Source of the DNA: Notospermus geniculatus
Taxonomy: Eukaryota; Nemertea; Pilidiophora; Heteronemertea; Lineidae
Assembly (NCBI GenBank): GCA_002633025.1
Contig: NMRB01001398.1
Coordinates: 124,548-188,547, forward strand
Direction: 5' to 3'
Length of the DNA stretch: 64,000 bases
The translations under genes were made by a program, and so were the position numbers. Of this stretch, positions 10,949 through 19,990 are shown one piece after another. The notes below the pieces were generated by a model. It was given only the letters and a program-made list of their open reading frames with translations. It was not told the DNA's origin and ran no database searches. Positions within the stretch are counted from its first letter, which is position 1. Each line of letters opens with the position of its first letter.

Positions 10949-11235
10949 GTAATTTATTCCCGATGCGCGTACTGTAACAGATTCAAGATGGCGCCATTTG
11001 ATACGCTACTCAAGTTCGCTTTAACTGAAATTCTATTGGCTGGCATTACACCCAGGCAAACCCCCCTTTAATAGCGTCACAGTACAACGCTAATGTGTTT
11101 TTTTATTTCGATATTGTATCTTCCGATATCAGCAACGAAATTTTAGCTTCGATAATGATCCCGCTGAGATAACATCCTCAATCAAAGACAAAACGTCAGC
11201 TGAATATTTTCCCCGTCTATAGTATTATCAGGCAG

Positions 11236-11313
11236 TTGCTTTGTTTCAAAAGACAATGGCTGGAAGTTATGTTTTTATCATTCCTTTGTCTTCCTGAGAA
11301 GATCCTCTGACAG
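11236..11313 (+). CDS. Candidate gene A, exon 4
   Basis: Acceptor TATTATCAGGCAG and donor CTGACAG|GTGTGA. It enters with one base, as exon 3 requires, and reads 25 codons (CFVSKDNGWKLCFYHSF...RRSSD). The last bases and the donor (CTGACAGGTGTGACGCA) are duplicated at 11723 as part of the SINE cluster, so the repeat unit appears to have copied an exon edge. Confidence 0.23.
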
Positions 11314-12790
11314 GTGTGACGCATTGGTTCCTCATCTTACACTATTGTCCTGCCTGGAGCGAGGTAAAGACTGGCAACGTCACACCGCCTGTATTTCTAT
11401 TGGCCCTGGTTAGTATGGAAGAGGCCATCTCAAGCTACTCGTGTTCCTCACTTGGATGGGGTCTTTAACTTGCCCTTGCAAAGGCACAAGTTAGGCTACA
11501 AGGCACCACGGCTTACTGTCCCATGCCACTTTTCCATCAGGGTCGAAGCCGAAGCATTATTGGCCCTGGTAAGTGTGGAAGGCGCCATCTCAAGCTACTC
11601 ATGTTCCTCACTTAGATGGGGTCTTTTACTTGCCTTGTAAAGGCACAAGGTGCAAAGCACCACAGCTTACGGTCCCATGCGATGGATGTGAAGAGCTAGG
11701 GATGGTTACTCCCATACGGTCTGACAGGTGTGACGCATAGGTTCCTCATCTTACACTATTGTCCTGCCTGGAGCGAGGTAAAATGGTAACGTCAGTGCCT
11801 GCATTTGTATTTGCGTTAGACCTTTCCATCAGGGCCGAAGCTACAGCACTTTTGGCCTGGTAAGAATGGTAGAGGCCATGTCAAACTGCCTGGAGCGAGG
11901 TAAAATGGCCACGTCAGTGCCTGCATTTGTATTTGTATTAGACCTTTCCATCAGGGACGAAGCCATAGCATCATTGGCCCTGGTAAGTACGGAAGAGGCC
12001 ATCTCAAGCTACTCATGTTCCTCACTTGGCGGATTTACAAGTTGTTTACTTGACCGCTAAGCCTAAGAATCCATTCACGCGATTTTCTTGCTGCAGACGC
12101 TCGAAAGCATTGTTTGTTTCCGCCGCGTTGTCGTGGACAAAGGATGCGACATCGCGCGGTACGAAAATCGCGTGAATGGATTCTTATCCTAACTGTTCAC
12201 TTGGATGGGGTCTTTCACTTTCATTTCCTCTTCCACAAACAAAAGGTATAACGCACAACAGCTTATTGTCCTGCTTGGAGTGAGGCACAGTGGCAACGTC
12301 ACCGCCGGTACTTTTATTGGCCCTGGCAAGTACGAAAGAGGCCATCTCAAGCTACCCATGTTCCTCACTTGGCTGGAGTTTTTTACTTGCCCTTGTATAG
12401 ACATAAAGTATAAGTTGCCCTGCCTGCTGCGAGGTGCAGTGGAAACGTCATCGCCTGTATCTGTATTGGCCTGGTACATGTAAGTACGGAAGGCCATCTC
12501 AAGCTACTCATGTTCCTCACTTGGATGGGGTCTTTTACTTGCCCTTGAAAAGGCACAAGGTACAAGACACCACAGCTGATGTCCTGCCTGGAGACGCAGG
12601 GCAGAGGCCAACTCAAACTACTCACGTTCCTCACTTGGACGTGTCTTTTACTTGCCCTTGTAAAGGTACAAGGTAAGACTACAAGGCAACACAGCTTGCA
12701 ACGGACATGAAGAGTCAGGGATGAATAAATCTCAAGGAACAGGGCGGATTTGAACCTGAGACCCGCGGCTTGCTAAGCCGACGTGAAAAA
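11314..12790 (-). mobile_element. SINE-A cluster with tandem spacer module
   Basis: At least six antisense SINE-A bodies (TTGGCCCTGG, CATCTCAAGCTACTCATGTT, CACTTGGATGGGGTCTTTTA) alternate with a separate module CCTGCCTGGAGCGAGGTAAA seen near 11348, 11762 and 11885 and, diverged, near 12270, 12420 and 12583. CTGACAGGTGTGACGCA plus about 50 bp is directly repeated at 11309 and 11723. One tRNA-like head closes the array (GATTTGAACCTGAGACC, about 12750). This looks like tandem amplification of a SINE-plus-flank unit, not independent insertions. Confidence 0.85.
12061..12189. mobile_element. Harbinger-like MITE H in SINE-A
   Basis: 129-bp element with inverted ends TAAGAATCCATTCACGCGAT and ATCGCGTGAATGGATTCTTA. 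It is flanked by TAA on both sides, a 3-bp TWA duplication typical of PIF/Harbinger. It splits a SINE-A copy. The interior (GCATTGTTTGTTTCCGCCGC) matches 49867-49995. Confidence 0.85.
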
Positions 12791-13084
12791 TACTCGACTA
12801 CGAAGGCACCCATTGGATGTTCGAGTATTGACTTATCCTCAACCATCAGAGAACAGGATAATCGCTTTGGGGTAATCTGGCCGTAGATTGTTTTTCCATA
12901 ATACCACGATTAGAATAACATTGTCTTTATCTGGTGCGGGTGGATTGGTGGCCTGATGTAAAGACTGGTGTATGGGCGGTCTGATGTAAGGAGAATTTGA
13001 TAACATGGTTTCCCTTAACCGTTCCACCGCTAGTGGCAACTCATTACATGAAAATTCTTTTTAATTTGATCTTTTTACTATAAG

Positions 13085-13425
13085 AGTTGAGGTTGGAGCA
13101 TTATTGGCCTTTGAAAGCATGGAAGAGGCCACCTCAAGCTACTCATGTTCCTCACTTGGATGGGGTCTTTTACTTGCCCTTGCAAAGGTACAAGATACAA
13201 CGTACCGTGTGATGGACTGAAGAGCCAGCACACTTGGCCGAGACTGGGACCTGTCACTTGCTAAGTGGATCAATAGGTCAAAGAGGCTAGGTGGAAGAGG
13301 CCATCTCAAGGTACACATTTCTCACTTGGTTGGTGTCTCTATGGCCCAGGCTGAATTTGAATCCAGGACCAGCTCCTTCCTTATTAGCAGACCTGAGAAA
13401 GAGCCAATGTGCATAAAAAACCTCA
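13085..13425 (-). mobile_element. Two partial SINE-A copies
   Basis: Body with TTGGATGGGGTCTTTTACTT at 13155. The second remnant has GAAGAGGCCATCTCAAGG and a degenerate head, TGAATTTGAATCCAGGACC. Confidence 0.8.
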
Positions 13426-13469
13426 CACATGAAGATGTGCCCGTAGGTTACATGTAGGCCTACCTTCTT

Positions 13470-13740
13470 GCTTGAGAAGAAGCCTAATGATTATCACGTC
13501 CATTTCGCAAGCGGCAGGTCCGGGGTTCGAATCCAGCCTTGGTATGTTGGAGTAACCATCTCTGGATCTCCGGTCCATCGACTGGGATAGCAAGCCTGGT
13601 GCCTTGCACCTTGTGCCTTCGCAAGGGCAAGTAAAAGACCTCATCCAAGTGAGGAACATGAGTAGCTTGAGATGGCCTCTTACTTACCAGGGCCAATAAT
13701 GCTATGGCTTTGGCCCTGATGGAAAAATCGAATACAGTAC
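13470..13740 (+). mobile_element. Full-length SINE-A reference copy
   Basis: The tRNA-like head has an A-box-like TAATGATTATCACGTCC and a perfect B box GGTTCGAATCC. The body follows with CTTCGCAAGGGCAAGTAAAA, GAGGAACATGAGTAGCTTGA and the tail GGCCCTGATGGAAAAATCG. About 270 bp long, transcribed by analogy from an internal Pol III promoter. This is the best copy for a family consensus. Confidence 0.9.
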
Positions 13741-13849
13741 CTTAACATTTCAAAACGCCCACTTTTGGCACGGTCTACCCATTTTGAGACACCGTGCTTG
13801 CTATTGCCAAACATTTTCCAACACCCAGTCAACACCCGTACTCTGCCAT

Positions 13850-13942
13850 GCAAGTGAGGACCATGAGCAGCTTGAGATGGCCTTCCGTACTTACCAGGGC
13901 CCATAATGCTTTGGCTTCGGCCCTGATGGTAAGACACAATAC
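13850..13942 (+). mobile_element. SINE-A 3' fragment next to an exon-like segment
   Basis: Contains CAAGTGAGGACCATGAGCAG and CGGCCCTGATGG. Its end lies 24 bp upstream of the acceptor of candidate exon 5, so SINE tail sequence borders that 3' splice site. Confidence 0.85.
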
Positions 13943-13966
13943 AACAGCTTCTTGTTTGTTCTACAG

Positions 13967-14038
13967 AAGATGCTTACCCTACATCACCAACATCTTTAAC
14001 ATTCCATTCCATCTCTGGCCGAATGTACTTTTTGAGCG
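13967..14038 (+). CDS. Candidate gene A, exon 5
   Basis: An excellent polypyrimidine acceptor (CTTCTTGTTTGTTCTACAG) and a donor GAGCG|GTAGTT flank 72 bases. It enters with one base, agreeing with exon 4, and reads RCLPYITNIFNIPFHLWPNV. It leaves two bases of a codon. The next segment can accept this phase only in one of its three open frames, and that frame then clashes with the following segment, so at least one exon is missing or wrong here. Confidence 0.27.
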
Positions 14039-14229
14039 GTAGTTCGAAGTAAGCAGCTGTCAAAAGGATGACATAGTGCCGATGTGCGAAATGAGGTATT
14101 CAGTGAGAAATGCGAGGTTTGAAATGTGATATGTTGGTTGAAAGTGTGAAAGGAATGGTAGTCCTGTAGGAACAGTATAAGGTACAAAGAGTCTGCTATT
14201 TTAAAGCCTGATAAATATCAAGAAGTCAA

Positions 14230-14320
14230 CTTCCAGAATCTTGCGAATTTTCGACCCCAACCAGGGTCTTCGTCAGGCACTTTTCAGTTGGAGAGACCAG
14301 AAAAGACTATTTTAAAGCCT
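14230..14320. mobile_element. Fold-back Q remnant, copy 2
   Basis: Contains TTTTCGACCCCAACCAGGGT and CTTCGTCAGGCAC followed by GACCAGAAAAGACT, as in the copy at 26125. Only one arm is preserved. Confidence 0.7.
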
Positions 14321-14550
14321 AGCGTATATCATACTTGCGACTGGAGACAACTAGTCGCCACTGAGCTACTGGCGACTGGAGGAACTAGCTGGAACTGGAG
14401 GCGACTGATCAGTCGCCAGAAAGGGTCGAAGTACGCACCCTTGTGACTCGCTGGAACTGAGATTTTGCCAGTCGCCGCGAGTTGCACATGTTCAAGTTTC
14501 TAGCGACTGTTGTAGCCAGTTTCATTCAGTCGCTGCGATGTACGCGGGCT
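14321..14550. mobile_element. GCGACT-family MITE, copy 2
   Basis: Left end AGCGTATATCATACTTGCGA, right end GCGATGTACGCGGGCT. It shares GAGACAACTAGTCGCCA and GGCGACTGATCAGTCGCC with copy 1. Confidence 0.85.
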
Positions 14551-14621
14551 TGCGACTGATCAGGGCCAGTTTTCTGAATGAAACCTAGTCTCGTCGAGTC
14601 TCAACGCCCCGGATGTTACCT

Positions 14622-14812
14622 GAGTTGCTGCCAGTCGCAAGTGCGATGTACGCGTCAGGACATCGCACTTGCGACTGGCAGCAACTCTGGTAAGGACATG
14701 ACGACTGATTGGATCTTCCTAGTTCTAGAGAGTGGCTGAATTTGTGGTGTGTGTGTACATCGCCAGCGACTGATCAGATCAGTTACTTCCAGTCGCAACT
14801 GCGACGTACGCC
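14622..14812. mobile_element. GCGACT-family head-to-head ends
   Basis: 14622-14649 and 14660-14687 are a perfect 28-bp inverted repeat (GCCAGTCGCAAGTGCGATGT in one arm) around ten bases. A further right end, ACTGCGACGTACGCC, closes at about 14812. It looks like two MITE termini facing each other, one element inserted beside or into another. Confidence 0.75.
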
Positions 14813-14905
14813 TTGCTTTACTTGCCCTTTGTAAAGGTACATGGCCATGACACAACTCTGTCTCATGTGACGGACGTAAAGAGGCAGGGATTAACAGTAA
14901 TAGGT
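14813..14905 (-). mobile_element. SINE-A remnant
   Basis: TTTACTTGCCC, GTAAAGGTACATGG, CTCATGTGACGGACGT and AGGCAGGGATTAA are diverged SINE-A body in antisense. Confidence 0.65.
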
Positions 14906-14936
14906 ATAATGATTGAGAACGCCTCCTGTATTCCAG

Positions 14937-15035
14937 TGCCAACTTTATTATTCGGCAGCCAGTCAAAAACAGAAAGACATATTTGTCAATGCTTCCCCCA
15001 TTGCCAAGTGGCAGCTTTATTCCATCAATCTTTTG
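14937..15035 (+). CDS. Candidate gene A, exon 6
   Basis: Acceptor GCCTCCTGTATTCCAG, donor CTTTTG|GTAAGC (strong), 99 bases. All three frames are open, which is unusual. One reads QKQKDIFVNASPIAKWQLY (phase 0 to 0, fitting the next exon). Another reads RQPVKNRKTYLSMLPPLPSG (fitting exon 5). The splice sites are good but the frame is undecided. Confidence 0.27.
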
Positions 15036-15390
15036 GTAAGCATGGGGCAATGAAAAATATTATAACATAACAACACCAGTATATGAACACCATAGCTACT
15101 CAGCGCCATTCCAAGTTTTCACTGCTTTCATGGTGGTACTTGGACATGTCCGCTGGCGCTGGAGTGGTCTGGAGTTGTAGTTGTCATATGACGAGAGCCA
15201 ATGTAAACACTGCAGACTGTCTAAGATCAACGTACTATGATATATCACGCCCGACGGGAGTATTTGCCATATCCAGGTACGAAATGTGGATTCCAGAAAA
15301 TGCCCGCAATACATGGACAAATTTTTCATCAAGTTTCTGAATATGATCAACAGATGCTAACTAACTGTAGGTCTATAGGCCCTATATAGC
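15036..15390. other. Intron-like; a further open frame
   Basis: An 85-codon + frame ends at 15340 and contains YYDISRPTGVFAISRYEMWI, with a donor-like CCAG|GTACGA inside it. It may hide a missed exon of candidate gene A, but no combination fixed the phase mismatch between exons 5 and 7. Confidence 0.25.
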
Positions 15391-15593
15391 TTTATGCCCC
15401 CATCACACTGAGCTAGTTCTCAGTACGTTCTTGAAAATGTTGCTGAACGGGCTCAAACTGTGTGCGAATGGAGTGGACGTAGTGGCAACTTTTTACAGTC
15501 GTTTTACGAACTTCATGGACAGGCTCAGATGGGAAGAGTGCTCCAGAACTTCGAGACATTATTTGGCCACGTTACACGTTCTAGCACGTTTTA
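15391..15593. repeat. Dispersed 180-bp repeat, copy 2
   Basis: Matches 9797-9978 from TTTATGCCCCCATCACAC to GTTACACGTTCTAGC, with an extra CGTAGTGGCAACTTTTTA-type insertion that keeps the frame. CTAGTTCTCAG before the block resembles a 3' splice site in both copies. Confidence 0.8.
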
Positions 15594-15668
15594 CGATTTT
15601 TTAGGACCGGACAGGACGTTTTTAGATATACTTTATAGTGTGATACCTATCCCGGCCCTCTATCCCAG

Positions 15669-16011
15669 TTGAGGGATTTGCCACCGACAAGAATGCGCCC
15701 ACTGCCCCAGTCGTGGTATTTGTGGCCGGTGACTAATATGACTATCACCTGCGCTACCAGATCTTTCACTTCTGTGATGGAGACAATTGCTAAGGCATTA
15801 AAGATTTTTCTACTGAATGCAACCAACCGTGCATTAGATGCATTTACTACTAGCAGTGAATCGAAGAAGGCGTTCAATGAAAAAATCACTCGAACTACCC
15901 ACACATTCCATATTAATGCACTACATGAAGTACAACAATTCATTCCAACTTGGGGTGAAACGAACCTTCGTATCAAATTATCCTCAGTCGCTTTGGCTTT
16001 TAGTTACACGG
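15669..16011 (+). CDS. Candidate gene A, exon 7 (longest)
   Basis: An excellent acceptor (CGGCCCTCTATCCCAG) opens a frame of 114 codons plus one base that ends at ACACGG|GTAATT. The frame runs on to a stop at 16025. Codons show purine-first bias. The peptide is helical-looking and soluble (PPTRMRPLPQSWYLWP, METIAKALKIFLLNATNR, SSESKKAFNEKITRT, HEVQQFIPTWGETNLR). The chance of 114 codons without a stop is low, which makes this the best-supported exon of the set. The antisense strand is also open over about 110 codons, so strand is not certain. No family was recognised. Confidence 0.35.
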
Positions 16012-16599
16012 GTAATTCAATATAGTAACTATACACCTAGCTACAACAGTCACGATAGTATTGAAGATATTTTCTATTAATGGTTCATGATGCTGTTGCG
16101 ACGTATACATTGTCATTACACATTGATTGTTGCTTTCTTGCTTGGAGAAATTGACAAAAGTTTGTCGAGGAGAACTTTTAATGCAGTGAGAATAAATGTG
16201 GTTATTGGGAGAAAAGTCAAATTTACAATCATAGCAACAATGAGGTACCCGCGGAACTAACGTCACGACGCGGCGCTGCGATCGATGGGCCCGAAGTTTC
16301 TTTTTTCTAACGTTATTTCCATTTATTTCTGGCGTGAAAATAACCCATTTGTGTTGGTCGCCTGACAGTAAACCTTACATCATCTTGTAGCACATGAAAA
16401 TTTCTTTAATCTCCTTGCTTTTTTCCCTAAAATGAAGAGATAGGTTGGTGATAAAAGCAACATTTTTGTCTCACTCTTCCTGTAGAAAAATGTACAGGTC
16501 ACTTTTTCATGATGCAACGTCAACAGTTTAAATGACGTCAATGATGTTGCGATGGGTCGATCGATCACAGAGCCACCTCGTAGCAAAGTTTGTCACACG
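16012..16599. other. No gene seen
   Basis: Presumed intron of candidate gene A. Short frames only. Confidence 0.35.
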
Positions 16600-16683
16600 G
16601 GTATCTAAAGGCTGGATTCGCACCTGGGACCTACCATTCACTTACTGGAGGTGATAACTACTCAGCTGTCAGGGCTCCTCACA
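16600..16683 (-). mobile_element. SINE-A tRNA-like head, degenerate
   Basis: GGCTGGATTCGCACCTGGGA and GGTGATAACTACTCAGCTGT correspond to the antisense B and A box regions of SINE-A. No body is attached. Confidence 0.55.
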
Positions 16684-17303
16684 GTAATAATACATTATTA
16701 TATTCATGGTCCAATACGCAGCACACGCACCGTACATTTAACGCTAAGCAAACTTTCGAAAGCGCGGTCTAAAAACATCAGATTTTGCTATCACATATAA
16801 GACATGCTATAGGAAATTAAAGTGCTTTGTACTTTAATCATCATCTCTTCAAGCCCTGGGGTTATGATTCCTTCCGATTCAGCAGAGCACAGCGACATCA
16901 AATCTTCCATAATTTAAGGAACCTTTTCAGTTCATATCGTTTATTCATACGAACAGTAGCTTACGGCATCCGTGAAAAAAAATTTAATTGCAAATCTTCT
17001 ATAAATATAATGGCTGCGATTTTTTAACACTTAAAAGTCGTGTTTGTTAGTGAAAGGTTTCTGGATTTTCTGAAGCGAATCCTGACTTTATAAGGAGTCG
17101 AAATGGCGTCGTGATGCAAAATATTTGTGTGGCGATAGGAGAACCTGTCAGAAGTCGCTGAATGATCAACAAGGGCTGTCAGATTGCCGGTGCTTTGATC
17201 TGCTACTGTTTATCTGTTACATAGTGCATTTCAGCTATTGAAATGTGCGGGTTCACCAAGGTCATTAACAATTTCCTCAAACGCGACATCCAATGATTGC
17301 CAG
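16684..17303. other. No confident gene; one exon-like frame
   Basis: A 66-codon + frame at 16827-17027 follows an acceptor-like CATCATCTCTTCAAG and reads PWGYDSFRFSRAQRHQIFHN. No donor in the needed phase was found, so it was left out of candidate gene A. Confidence 0.25.
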
Positions 17304-17743
17304 CGCGCGTACATTGGAAGCGACTGAAGACGACTAGAAGCAACCATTGGCAACGAGTAGAACATGAACAATTGGCTGGAACTAGCGGCAAGGGGCGGCA
17401 ATAGAGGTTTCCCACGTGACGTCATCAAGGCCGCGTTGGCCGTCAAATTGACCACGTGTTTCCTGAAGGAACGTCACGATGACGCAATGACGTTATTTCG
17501 GGTCGTGTCTCGTCGCATCAGGCAGAACGTCAATCCACGTGTAGCACCCTATTGACGCCAGTTTGCGTCATTTTGACGGCCAGTCACATGACTTGATGAC
17601 ATCAGTGGGATTCCTCTATAGGGTTGCCAGTGCGCGTACTGTTTGAGCATCTGATCAGTTGCTGCTGGTTCCAGGTAGTCGCCAACCGATGCCGGAAACG
17701 AAATTGGCGGTAGTTGCTTCCAGTTGCAAGGCCGATGTACGCC
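17304..17743. mobile_element. GCGACT-family element with nested fold-back
   Basis: The ends GCGCGTACATTGGAAGCGAC and TTGCAAGGCCGATGTACGCC mark a 440-bp member of the GCGACT family. Inside, 17394-17634 is a separate inverted repeat: ATAGAGGTTTCCCACGTGAC against CAGTGGGATTCCTCTATAGG, with GGCCGTCAAATTGACCACGT mirrored near the right arm. Confidence 0.7.
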
Positions 17744-17781
17744 AAGCTTTATTTAACTCCTGCTCAACATTTCTTCCCCAG

Positions 17782-17816
17782 TACTGTCTACAGAGCAAAT
17801 TATGCCATATTTGACA
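17782..17816 (+). CDS. Candidate gene A, exon 8 (35 bp)
   Basis: Superb acceptor (CAACATTTCTTCCCCAG) but weak donor (TTGACA|GTTGGT). Two bases plus 11 codons read LSTEQIMPYLT and bring the frame from phase 1 (exon 7) to phase 0 (exon 9). Included only because both neighbours fit. Confidence 0.2.
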
Positions 17817-17980
17817 GTTGGTTCTCAACTGATTCTATAGAACGGCAACTTTAGACACTCCAAACTTCATATTATGTTGAGAAGAGGGTATAGGAATTTC
17901 ACCTCTTAATGGGCAATTACTACATGTCGATTGCACTGAAGATACTTTTGAAATTCAACCTCTTCAAGCCTCTTCCACAG

Positions 17981-18137
17981 AGGCAAGAAGAGGTGAAGAT
18001 GCTCTTTAGAGACTTGGGCGACAATCCAAGTCAATATTTGACTCTCAGAGCCAAGAGCCAGAGAGGACCTGACGTCACTGGGATGGGTGGAGTGGTTTTC
18101 AATTCTGTCGGCACCAGCTTCCACTTCACACGGCCTC
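17981..18137 (+). CDS. Candidate gene A, exon 9
   Basis: Acceptor CTTCAAGCCTCTTCCACAG and a consensus GTATGT donor bound 157 bases. It starts on a codon boundary and leaves one base. The peptide has an acidic/basic helix (RQEEVKMLFRDLGDNPSQYL) and a Gly/Phe-rich part (MGGVVFNSVGTSFHFTRP). The frame continues past the donor into the SINE at 18233, making a longer spurious ORF. Function is unknown. This is among the best segments of the chain. Confidence 0.33.
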
Positions 18138-18232
18138 GTATGTTTTTTTCGCAGAAGGAATTACCAAGTGACGATATGCAGGAGAAGCCGAGTGGTGATC
18201 ATGTCCATTTGGTACCTTGTGGCTGTTCACGT

Positions 18233-18408
18233 TCGTCGCATGGGACAGTAAACCATGATGCCTTGCACCCTGTGCCTTTGCAAGGGCAAGTAAAAGATCC
18301 CGTCCAAGTGAGGAACATGAGTTGCTTGAGTTGGCCTTTCTGTACTTACCAGGGACAAGAGTGTTTGGCTTCGGCTCTGATAGAAAAAAATCCCATCCAA
18401 TACAATCT
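18233..18408 (+). mobile_element. SINE-A body
   Basis: Contains GCATGGGACAGTAAACCATG, TTTGCAAGGGCAAGTAAAAG, AGTGAGGAACATGAGTTGCT and GGCTTCGGCTCTGAT. It would lie in the intron after candidate exon 9. Confidence 0.85.
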
Positions 18409-18528
18409 TATAATTTTAAATCAAGGCTAATTGGAAATAGGCCTATGATATCTTTTGCAGATCAGGCTGAAGTTTGAAGTCTAATTTACCCCGCAGATGA
18501 GGTTCCAAAAGTTGACCAACCTTGACAG

Positions 18529-18561
18529 CATCTTTATTGTATTTAGATTGTATTCTTGGAG
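18529..18561 (+). CDS. Candidate gene A, exon 10 (33 bp)
   Basis: Acceptor CAACCTTGACAG and strong donor CTTGGAG|GTAAAT. It reads SLLYLDCILG in the phase supplied by exon 9 and required by exon 11. A second acceptor-like site (TTTATTGTATTTAG) lies inside it, so its left edge is uncertain. Confidence 0.2.
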
Positions 18562-18643
18562 GTAAATTCTGCAACCACAAAAGAGGCCTAGAAAGGAGAA
18601 TGTGACGATTCAAATAGTTCTTCCAACCTTTACCCTAATCTAG

Positions 18644-18732
18644 CTGATACAGAAGAGGCCTGCTTGGAAACAGTACAGTTCCTTTACAATCAGCAACAAC
18701 ACCAACGAAGGAAGCTGCTCCACGACAATTAG
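18644..18732 (+). CDS. Candidate gene A, terminal exon
   Basis: A very strong acceptor (TCTTCCAACCTTTACCCTAATCTAG, shown in two parts: TCTTCCAACC and TTTACCCTAATCTAG) opens a frame of 28 codons closed by TAG at 18730. The peptide is a charged, Gln-rich helix (DTEEACLETVQFLYNQQQHQ then RRKLLHDN) plausible as a C-terminus. A second frame is also open (LIQKRPAWKQYSS). No AATAAA is close by, so the 3' end is not located. Confidence 0.3.
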
Positions 18733-19030
18733 TAACAAGAAGTATCTGCGAGCAAAAGCGACGTCGATGCGAAAAAGAAAAAAATAGCGAATGGATAGAA
18801 ATAACCTGTCTAGACAACCATTTACTCAATTGACACACGTAGCTTCTCCTTTCCTTCTCAACGCCTCTTTGAAATGGAATTCGTCAGCCAAACCCACACA
18901 AAAGCAGGATGATTGACAAGTTGACAAGACATGTTTTTGTGTTTTTGTTTTGAATAAGTATGTCCGTCTGATTAGCGTTGTGAACGCTCTTGTTGGCGTG
19001 CCGGACATTTTGTCAATGTTTGCATTAATA
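18733..19030. other. No gene seen
   Basis: Possible 3' untranslated or intergenic sequence with no recognised feature. Confidence 0.35.
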
Positions 19031-19306
19031 CAGTACGTTGCACAATTGACCTCCCTTCCGCACCGCGCACCATCCGCGTACCACATGCAGTGTCATGCGC
19101 ATACGTCCTTGTATCTTCCGCGGACGTCGCACGCCGTCATGGAAGGCACGCAATGAAGACGCAACGTCATTCCCCATAGTGCGCGGATGTGACACAGAAG
19201 AGACGCGCGACGTGCCCGTACCATACGCAGTGAACTGAAGCGTACTTTCCGCGCGACTTACACGGAAGGTACGCGGATAAAGGTAGGTCAATTGTGCAAC
19301 CTACTG
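19031..19306. mobile_element. MITE T, copy 1
   Basis: The ends GCACAATTGACCTCCCTTCC and TAGGTCAATTGTGC are inverted. It is GC-rich inside (CCGCGTACCACATGCAGTGT). It aligns in reverse orientation with 20539-20814. Confidence 0.85.
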
Positions 19307-19424
19307 AAATCCTTCTATTGTATTGTATCCTTGCGTGTTTTGTGTCAAACAGAAAATTTGAGTATTTTCCCAGATATCAACACAAGAGAATTAGAAAATA
19401 AGTATTTGTGTTGTATTTGATTTT

Positions 19425-19808
19425 TTCGTCAGGGCCGAAGCCATAGCATTATTGGCCCTGGTAAGTATGGAAGAGGCTATCACAAGCTACTCATGTTCCT
19501 CACTTGAATGGGGTCTTGTACTTGCCCTTGCAAAGGCACAAAGTACAAGACACCACGGCAGGGCCGAAGCCATAGCATTATTGGCCCTGGTAAGTATGGA
19601 AGAGGCTATCACAAGCTACTCATGTTCCTCACTTGAATGGGGTCTTGTACTTGCCCTTGCAAAGGCACAAAGTACAAGACACCACGGCTTAATGTCCCAT
19701 GCAACGGACTGAAGAGCCAGGGATGATCAATCCCATACTGCCCGGGATTCGAACCAGGGACCTACCGCTCACCAAACGGACTTGATAACCACTAGGCTAC
19801 TAAGGCTC
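19425..19808 (-). mobile_element. SINE-A with exact 129-bp tandem duplication
   Basis: 19431-19559 and the following 129 bases from 19560 are identical as read, covering the SINE tail and body. A complete head follows, ending GATAACCACTAGGCTACTAA. The identity means either a very recent duplication or an assembly artefact. Confidence 0.9.
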
Positions 19809-19854
19809 CCCAGTCTCAAACTGCCACCAAGCTGCAGAAAATATTAGAAACTAA

Positions 19855-19990
19855 AGCTGCGTTTATCTGACACGTGGAATGCGGATTGCGGAACGCGGAA
19901 AATGCAATGCATTTTCGCATACAACATATCTTTCCGCCAGGGTTTCCGCGTCCCTTATACCACATTCCGCGTGTCAGCTAAACGTAGCTT
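19855..19990. mobile_element. MITE K, copy 1
   Basis: Inverted ends AGCTGCGTTTATCTGACACG and CGTGTCAGCTAAACGTAGCT. It belongs with 38758-38882 and 47038-47170. It contains TTTCCGCCAGGGTTTCCGCG. Confidence 0.85.

Noticed and set aside
15647-15976. Minus-strand 109-codon ORF opposite candidate exon 7
   Set aside because: It is hydrophobic and open, but lacks an acceptor as good as the + strand one, and the + strand codons show stronger purine-first bias. It remains the main alternative reading.
19452-19712. 86-codon protein with internal repeat
   Set aside because: It is the antisense SINE-A body translated twice because of the 129-bp duplication. The same peptide recurs in many other copies.
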